A DNA stretch of 31,208 nucleotides from a virus, in the IMG/VR virus record IMGVR_UViG_3300035220_000236, positions 1 through 31,208 of that record. One strand, written 5' to 3'. A program made the position numbers and the translations under genes. Within the stretch, counting starts at the first letter, position 1. The number at the start of each line of letters is the position of its first letter. The notes under the pieces are model-generated. The model had not been told where the DNA came from. It ran no database searches and saw only the letters and a list, made by a program, of their open reading frames with translations. Of the stretch, positions 27,601 to 31,208 are shown piece by piece.

Positions 27601-30600
27601 CAATCTTTAACCAGTGTTAAACAAGCTGCTACAAAAGATGCGAAAGAAAATCAAGGTGCTGGAGCTAGTATATTTCCAGGTTATGGAAATAAAAAGTATG
27701 ACACTTTATTTACTGGTTATCTAACTAAAGAACAAGCTCCTTTTACTTTAGACTTAACAGCTTCAAAACCTGAGCCTGGAAAAGTTGTTTCAGTAGCTGA
27801 TTCATTTATAAAAGAAAATGGTAAGAAAAATGTTTTAGCCGCTTTAAATAATTATGCAAAAAATGGACAATTAAATGCTGCTGGTTACGAATTACTAAGA
27901 GTTGTTGAAAATAGAGAGGTAGTTGAAGAGGTTAAAGTAAATAATAACAACCTTATTAAAAAAATGGGCGGAGGGAGTACTTTTATTGAATCAAAGGTTG
28001 AATCAAAAAATGAAATACGAACAGATGCACCAGGTGTTGAAGCTACAAGAAGAAGAGATGAGGCAGGAAAAGTTTCTTGGAAAACCGGTTTAGGAATTGA
28101 AAAAGTTAAATCAACAGATATTGTAGATATAGAAAAAGATCTTCCTAAAGAATACAAGATGGAAGAAGAAATATACGGAGTAGAAGTTAAAGGTAAGAAA
28201 GGTTATGGCTTTGACTTTGACGATACATTATCTAAAACCGATAGTAAAGTATATGCAACATCACCTAAATTTAAAGACATCGAAATAACTTTTGAGACAA
28301 ATGGTACGCCAACAAAAGAAACTATTAGGTTAGTAAAAGAAGGTAAAATAATAGAGCTAAATGCTGGGCAATGGGCTGAGAGAGGCGAGAAGATGGCAGA
28401 GGATGGTTTTAAAATAAAGTTTGATAATTTTGATGCTGTTGTTGATCCTAAGCCAGGTCCTTTGTTAGAGATGGCTAGAAGAGTTTTAAAGAAAAGAGGC
28501 AAAGAAGATGCTTATATTATAACAGCTAGAGATAGGAAAGCTCAAAGAGCTATTTTTGAATACTTAAAAGAACAAGGCGTTGAGTTTAAGTTTAATAATA
28601 TATATGCTTTAGGTAATTCAAGCGGTAAAGCTAAAGCTGATTTATTAGTTAAGTTAATTGGAGAGAAAAACTACAACGATATATTTTTTGGCGACGACGC
28701 AACAAACGTAGTGGCTGAGGTTAAGAAAGTTTTAGACCTTGTAGATATTAAGTCTACTGTTCAACAAGTAAGATCTTCTATGGACTTATCTGAAGAGTTT
28801 AATAAAAATTTAGAAGAATCTTCTGGTATTGGACGTGAAAAAGTTTATTCACCTGTTAAAGCTAAATTAGTAGGTGCAACTAGAAAAAGACAAAGATTTT
28901 TTATACCTTCGTCTGCTGAAGATTTTACTGGATTATTATATACTACTCTAGGTAAAGGTAAAGAGGGTGAAGCTCATATGGCTTTTTATCAAAAAAACTT
29001 ATTAGATCCTTACAATAGAGGTGTAGAGAACTTAGCAAAAGATAGAGTTAATTTATTTGCAGATTTCAAAGCCTTAAAAAAGCAGTTGGGTGTACCAAAA
29101 GATTTAAAATTAACAACAGAAAGTGGTTTTACAAATGAACAAGCTGTAAGAGCTTATTTATTTAATCAAACAGGTAAAGTAATACCTGGTTTATCTTTAT
29201 CTGATTTTACAGAATTAAATAACGTTATAGAAGGTAATCCAAAACTTCAAGCTTTTGCAGATCAAATACTAGAAATAACAAAAGGCGATGGATATTCAAC
29301 TCCTGGTAAAGATTGGCAGTTTGGAAATATATCAACCGATTTAATGCAGCTTTTACAAAAAGACAAAAGAAGTAAGTACTTAGAAGAATGGACTGCAAAT
29401 AAAGATGCTATATTTTCAACAGACAATTTAAATAAACTAGAAGCTGCTTACGGCCCTAAATATAGAGAAGCATTAGAAAATAGTTTAACTAGAATGCAGT
29501 CTGGTAGTAATAGAACTGGAGGAGGCAATAGATTAGTAAATAATTTATTAGATTATTTAAATCAATCTACTGCAGTAACAATGTTTGGTAATATAAAATC
29601 AGGTGCACTTCAGTTACTTTCTGGTGGTAACTATATTAATCAAACTTACAATAACCCTGTTAAAGCTGCAAAAGCGTTTGCAAATCAACCTCAATATTGG
29701 GGTGATGTTTCTATGCTGTTAGGTTCTGATTATTTAGTAGACAGACGTAATGGTCTTAAACTTAATATAGCGGAGTCTGAAATAGCTGCTGCTGTTAAAG
29801 GTGAAAAAAACAAGTATAAAGCTGCTTTAAATTATATATTAGAAAAAGGTTATTTACCTACTAAATACGCTGATAGTTTTGCTATAGCGGCGGGTGGTGC
29901 TTTAATGTATAGAAATAGAATTAATGATTTAATGAAAAACGGAATCGTAGATTCACCAACAGATCCTAGAAAATATACTTTACCCGAAGCGGAAGCTCAA
30001 GCATTAAAAGAATGGAGGGATATATCTGAAAAAAATCAACAATCTTCTGATCCAAGTAAAACATCTCAACAACAGAGTGAGAACTTAGGTAGGGTTGTAT
30101 TACAATATGTTAATACTCCAATGCAGTATGCTCGTATTCAAAAAAGAGATGTTCAAGATATAGTTAATAAAAGAGCTATACCAGGTCAAACTTTAGCTGA
30201 AAGTAATAGAATAAGAGTTGGAAGAATAGCTTATTATGGTTTTTTACAAAACATGGTATTCAACGGTTTGCAACAAGCAACTTTCTCAATACTAGCTGGA
30301 GATGAAGAGGAGCTAACTGAAAAACAAGAAAAGAAATTAGTTAAAACAGCAAATGGCATGTTAGACTCTAGTTTAAGAGGCTTAGGTTTAGCTGGTGTAA
30401 GTGTTCAGGTCATTAAAAACTTAGGAATAGATATATACGATAGATCAAAAAAAGATAGACCAGAATATTCAGAGGCTTACAAAAAGTTATTAGATTTTTC
30501 TCCATCTATAAAAAGAAAATTAATGGGAATTCAATCTGCTGCTTATCCATTTGACAGTAAGAAAGCTAGAGAAGAAGTTTTTGAAATGGGTCCTTATAAT

Positions 30601-30870
30601 CCAGCTAATCCTGCATATGAATCTTTAGCTAAAGTTATAACGGCAGCAACAAATTTTCCTTTAGATAGGATGTATAGAAAAGTAGAAAACTTAAAAAATG
30701 CTGCAGCTGATGATGCTGAAGCTTGGCAGTCTGTAGCGATGATAATGGGTTTCCCAAAATATATGCTAGAAGACGAAGATAAAGTAGAAATACCAAAAAG
30801 AAGACCTGTAAAAATAAAATCAGGTTTTAGTGGAAGTAAAAAGAAAAAGAAAATAATAGTTAGAAACTAA
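21667..30870 (+). CDS. Giant multi-domain virion/ejection protein: metallopeptidase, sigma-2-like and HAD segments
   Basis: 3,067 residues in one uninterrupted frame. Order: acidic leader with a 10-residue tandem repeat; helical region to about 680; Gly-rich hydrophobic stretch (690-850) that could contact membrane; HELAH zinc-peptidase motif (H1030, E1031, H1034; possible third ligand E1095/E1096); a stretch resembling sigma-70 region 2 (about 1250-1350); a conserved VLLDAFY block (1484-1490); a HAD phosphatase with DFDDTL (D2183, D2185), T2286, K2321/K2323 and GDDATN (D2343, D2344). A conserved helical C-terminal region follows, with FIPSSAEDF (from about 2412) and NTPMQYARIQKR (2816-2827). 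The Lys-rich tail is KKKKKIIVRN. I recognise the C-terminal third as a family of giant 'polyvalent' proteins in marine phages. Position last in the virion block suggests ejected cargo; the activities are predictions from motifs. Confidence 0.88.
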   Translation: MAEEVFEENIETQEVVEENIETQEVVGVVSVKPEDQNNTKVEEIEKVEIEGDPLKPYRFNGSPFSEKEIQEAADVDGLTLDEYLKQHSKDVYKVKPIEEVELKINFEDFKFKSEEELTPKLKSLYPGFIFTESVVGSDVIVVENIQTGKSQEIKLAGEKGTNINYRTTEEDSKSAYDILNEFINDNPETNETSQLIYNATGLSKNDGLDSIEIFEDNNINFKRSNEKQAINIIEEFDILQKDAFRNPWKYGFGNENTPGKERFTLTEDDHEQILKTLSNELRDKTGLRVSAKSLENIYKNLKDQNKLFVEQEYDENRSIELSGIDIDPEFKKNTIESFNSKLTPQELKNQELSIKQGDISKDINILEEKIKQVDKKELTIEYDEEAKENELKALDLQLINKQGEWKVLQIQRDKNATTTVKLGGTTGRDATYTYNSAELTKNFFNQKGFSEATQIKMANIAEGIQSNIQNSIESQQQSNPLLTQREAIGEIFNKQILNLQTLRKEGSDSKIKLKIPAQGVFWNGSTVGRRLKEAGFKLDENNEVELSLLDLRNAGINEDSFEGFFDEMLDMASEKDVEAIKIYNEEFNEVEASANAYWNLYANNVDISAIEKDGFLKTLATSTFVSALEKFGYDDKEAKNIVYDKGMSPQDRINAIDQAILQSAYEVKDLSGFSIELTPEQKEAVKVSTSNQIAQGIGGFLPEMPLLIGGGQVLNAFGWKKYYDGLKGIKKFVIGAMVEEVQMQVILDAELGTGASFYGIGRLGRESIKWGKNYRSLKKAFEKVVVSGPLGAVSSEVAGAVNAAANQIMEGDGFAEYMKEMYGDISVAKQRIIVNAGTFTGFGMMSLKPNDFKSTKAKIELVNELQLKLKNLRAGPIPLKIDKADISVGKKPEPKLRNFDELSSKEQTKAENLLSTINSLQDVISYELAYVELLPPSRDGFESNDPEVKKKYEKEVESFKNNLIKRYVDPWTKGIQDINPDFKGVNIAVGRGARFRKDNFTNKEATAEFDPNTNTITIDMDLYTPGKEIHELAHVASKEYFKKNPAALENLANELGDRFKDYKFGDFNGKDLEQRIIDKYKIDIKTPKGKRLLAEEYISFMGEYLSSPQAYYNNPDLASSLLSDVKSEIKDILKGTTSPIPQTSKDIVTLLSEIGKGGETKVDVASLFEGIENLNKGEKGFNEVNIDEFSTIQANKKADLANIEKEIRTSLDLEGTVVKKTTKEIVEDNRKLRAEILKNTDGKPNRKQRDQIVNNNKNLIYSILNKYETITGFKLSKNIKEEAAFELQLKLYEYAERYDANKNDVGAYLNMGFTKQVVNTLKKVGSFDREVSESDLGDGESGGLENLVDQTFSTSGGVSSIREEFIDPSTGKLDATTVLQEPEVTVRLLDNRIQNSNLIIDTYKQTPDLSNVSKDFGVKDGKVNNEDGTFKGKTSTRLSTPEVLNSQKYILENAEMLYELLPDGKTTKTAKESLKETSTGVQPVLLDAFYEIGDRVSTAAGLKGQGKLPFNRSEFLDYFGIKEDGTVFETIKENGKIDQRIKALIHQSGKAITNAEIRKIKDLTANQIEDLKSGKSEALASVDLGGEQAFNKLVEKLNNGETITVEDKKLMIAEYRPNDFMTQLIYNSTEDQLRVIDDAIWQTRNDARQIVVNQRRAKEEGMTPKQIVEMEKDYISRWSKKLPIIGKEFGIKDLKIPVMSNITSPNNGPRTIKSFSKILKKFPELLENDAFSKYVRNTFGEGALKTFGLKEYKKNNGETLSTFGKEEFKEVFKDAKGEGETLDFMKEVYQPSYGKNGLIGKWEKEIDIAKKKFPNWETTGKNEYEAYLVGKGRDFLSNPNMKVDGKFPPDAYERTMAANRKAIEYTYEKLAEVYREAPTKETLEDIISFLQIQTNQGTGILKGLAPVEFLSTVGEAVVPGGKKFYNEHNKDLFIYNNEFISLLSKSGKLPLVKDPLTGELVTNPKLLNAINKIVNSISQSLTSVKQAATKDAKENQGAGASIFPGYGNKKYDTLFTGYLTKEQAPFTLDLTASKPEPGKVVSVADSFIKENGKKNVLAALNNYAKNGQLNAAGYELLRVVENREVVEEVKVNNNNLIKKMGGGSTFIESKVESKNEIRTDAPGVEATRRRDEAGKVSWKTGLGIEKVKSTDIVDIEKDLPKEYKMEEEIYGVEVKGKKGYGFDFDDTLSKTDSKVYATSPKFKDIEITFETNGTPTKETIRLVKEGKIIELNAGQWAERGEKMAEDGFKIKFDNFDAVVDPKPGPLLEMARRVLKKRGKEDAYIITARDRKAQRAIFEYLKEQGVEFKFNNIYALGNSSGKAKADLLVKLIGEKNYNDIFFGDDATNVVAEVKKVLDLVDIKSTVQQVRSSMDLSEEFNKNLEESSGIGREKVYSPVKAKLVGATRKRQRFFIPSSAEDFTGLLYTTLGKGKEGEAHMAFYQKNLLDPYNRGVENLAKDRVNLFADFKALKKQLGVPKDLKLTTESGFTNEQAVRAYLFNQTGKVIPGLSLSDFTELNNVIEGNPKLQAFADQILEITKGDGYSTPGKDWQFGNISTDLMQLLQKDKRSKYLEEWTANKDAIFSTDNLNKLEAAYGPKYREALENSLTRMQSGSNRTGGGNRLVNNLLDYLNQSTAVTMFGNIKSGALQLLSGGNYINQTYNNPVKAAKAFANQPQYWGDVSMLLGSDYLVDRRNGLKLNIAESEIAAAVKGEKNKYKAALNYILEKGYLPTKYADSFAIAAGGALMYRNRINDLMKNGIVDSPTDPRKYTLPEAEAQALKEWRDISEKNQQSSDPSKTSQQQSENLGRVVLQYVNTPMQYARIQKRDVQDIVNKRAIPGQTLAESNRIRVGRIAYYGFLQNMVFNGLQQATFSILAGDEEELTEKQEKKLVKTANGMLDSSLRGLGLAGVSVQVIKNLGIDIYDRSKKDRPEYSEAYKKLLDFSPSIKRKLMGIQSAAYPFDSKKAREEVFEMGPYNPANPAYESLAKVITAATNFPLDRMYRKVENLKNAAADDAEAWQSVAMIMGFPKYMLEDEDKVEIPKRRPVKIKSGFSGSKKKKKIIVRN
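21685..21744 (+). repeat. Two 30-bp tandem repeats at the start of the giant gene
   Basis: Units 21685-21714 and 21715-21744 differ at one base (21690 versus 21720). Both encode EENIETQEVV, so this is a recent in-frame duplication in the acidic leader. Confidence 0.95.
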
Positions 30871-30908
30871 GGAACAATAAAAGACTGGGCACCATACCCA
30901 AAGTTCCT
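30870..30908 (+). other. Nested inverted repeats just after the giant gene
   Basis: AGGAAC (30870-30875) pairs with GTTCCT (30903-30908) around an inner TGGG/CCCA stem (30886-30889 with 30897-30900). It overlaps the last base of the stop codon and may stabilise the mRNA end. There is no T tract of its own; the terminator follows. Confidence 0.5.
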
Positions 30909-30915
30909 GTAACCA

Positions 30916-30948
30916 AAAAAGGGGAGGTCATTACGACTTCCCCTTTTT
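30916..30948. terminator. Bidirectional intrinsic terminator at the convergent junction
   Basis: A fourteen-base-pair stem (30916-30929 with 30935-30948, one G-T wobble) with an ATTAC loop. Poly-A lies on one side and poly-T on the other, so it can end transcription from both strands: the late operon from the left and the minus-strand micro-genes from the right. Confidence 0.93.
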
Positions 30949-30953
30949 ATATT

Positions 30954-31001
30954 TTAACTGTTACAGTATTCACAAATACCGCCTAGACAAAGTCCGCACA
31001 T
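30954..31001 (-). CDS. Cys-rich 15-residue micro-ORF (two CxxC pairs)
   Basis: Reads MCGLCLGGICEYCNS, with C2, C5, C10 and C13 forming CxxC-x4-CxxC, a zinc-knuckle-like spacing. It ends six bases before the bidirectional terminator and begins 10 bases after the stop of the next minus-strand ORF, as the last gene of an operon would. A TTG upstream in the same frame would give 26 residues overlapping that ORF. An ATG five bases upstream is in another frame and stops after seven codons. Whether it is translated is uncertain; the Cys pattern is the main support. Confidence 0.35.
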   Translation of the reverse strand: MCGLCLGGICEYCNS

Positions 31002-31011
31002 ATCATTTATT

Positions 31012-31173
31012 TTAAAATTTATAAGTAATTCCAACAGCTACAAAAAATCCTCCAGTAGCTATAGCTAATGTATTAGGATTTAAATCAAACTGTGGTGCAT
31101 GTGGATGCCACATCATATATGAAGTCCCAGCTGTCATTAAGCTAAGACCTCCAATTATTGCTAACTTTCTCAT
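31012..31173 (-). CDS. Small two-helix membrane protein, 53 residues
   Basis: Reads from ATG 31173 to TAA. Two hydrophobic stretches, AIIGGLSLMTAGTSYMMW (5-22) and LAIATGGFFVAVGI (36-49), are joined by a short His/Pro/Asp/Asn-containing loop (HPHAPQFDLNPN), and the ends carry basic residues (RK at the start, K52). This is a hairpin membrane topology. The ATG overlaps the stop codon of an upstream minus-strand ORF (ATGA), a hallmark of coupled translation. A holin or other envelope protein is possible, but no family is recognised. Confidence 0.6.
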   Translation of the reverse strand: MRKLAIIGGLSLMTAGTSYMMWHPHAPQFDLNPNTLAIATGGFFVAVGITYKF

Positions 31174-31208
31174 GTTATTTCACAATTATCACCTGCACAA
31201 GCTAATTC
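31170..31208 (-). CDS. C-terminal end of a minus-strand ORF entering from the right
   Basis: Only 12 residues are visible, ELACAGDNCEIT, then TGA overlapping the ATG of the 53-residue gene. It has two Cys separated by four residues. The ATGA overlap supports it being real; nothing can be said of function. Confidence 0.4.
   Translation of the reverse strand, partial: ELACAGDNCEIT

Noticed and set aside
28213-28230. DFDD motif as the catalytic loop of a crAss-like virion RNA polymerase (DxDxD)
   Set aside because: It is followed by TL and by the Thr, Lys and GDD motifs of HAD enzymes at proper spacing, and no other polymerase block is visible.

Overview
The window is one structural (late) module of an A/T-rich tailed phage with short-tail (podovirus-like) features. 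Thirteen genes run on the + strand, almost without gaps, from a terminase large subunit cut by the left edge to a 3,067-residue giant protein. A small convergent minus-strand group of micro-genes begins at the right end. I found no integrase, repressor, tRNA, insertion sequence or CRISPR, and nothing bacterial. Gene order and family-level resemblance point to the large, mostly uncultured group of marine podoviruses that includes or neighbours crAss-like phages. That placement rests on recognised motifs, not on a search. Almost no start codon has a Shine-Dalgarno sequence; genes instead have A/T-rich leaders ending in ATG, as is typical of Bacteroidota. A marine flavobacterium-like host is my best inference.

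Layout: terL (2-2188, partial), portal (2193-4625), probable scaffolding protein (4652-5794), major capsid protein (5816-7312), a TTCG-loop hairpin terminator, two small head-surface candidates (7374-7781, 7793-8461), a strong terminator, an unassigned 256-residue structural candidate (8523-9293), another strong terminator, two connector/ring candidates (9352-10437, 10441-11862), two tail/nozzle proteins (11865-16712, 16762-18765), an internal virion protein with an N-terminal membrane segment (18775-19467), a 727-residue protein ending in a short S74-chaperone-like domain (19482-21665), and the giant protein (21667-30870). A nested inverted repeat and a 14-bp bidirectional terminator (30916-30948) separate this block from minus-strand micro-genes (30954-31208).

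How the genes fit together: terminase and portal package DNA into a capsid built from the MCP on the scaffold. The ring and nozzle proteins close the vertex and form a short tail. The last three + strand genes look like cargo ejected ahead of or with the DNA.

The most interesting content is in two places. The giant protein combines a HELAH zinc-peptidase motif, a stretch resembling sigma-70 region 2, and a complete HAD-phosphatase active site. Separately, a small Gly-rich module with the pattern GxGYxxGD recurs in five different virion proteins.
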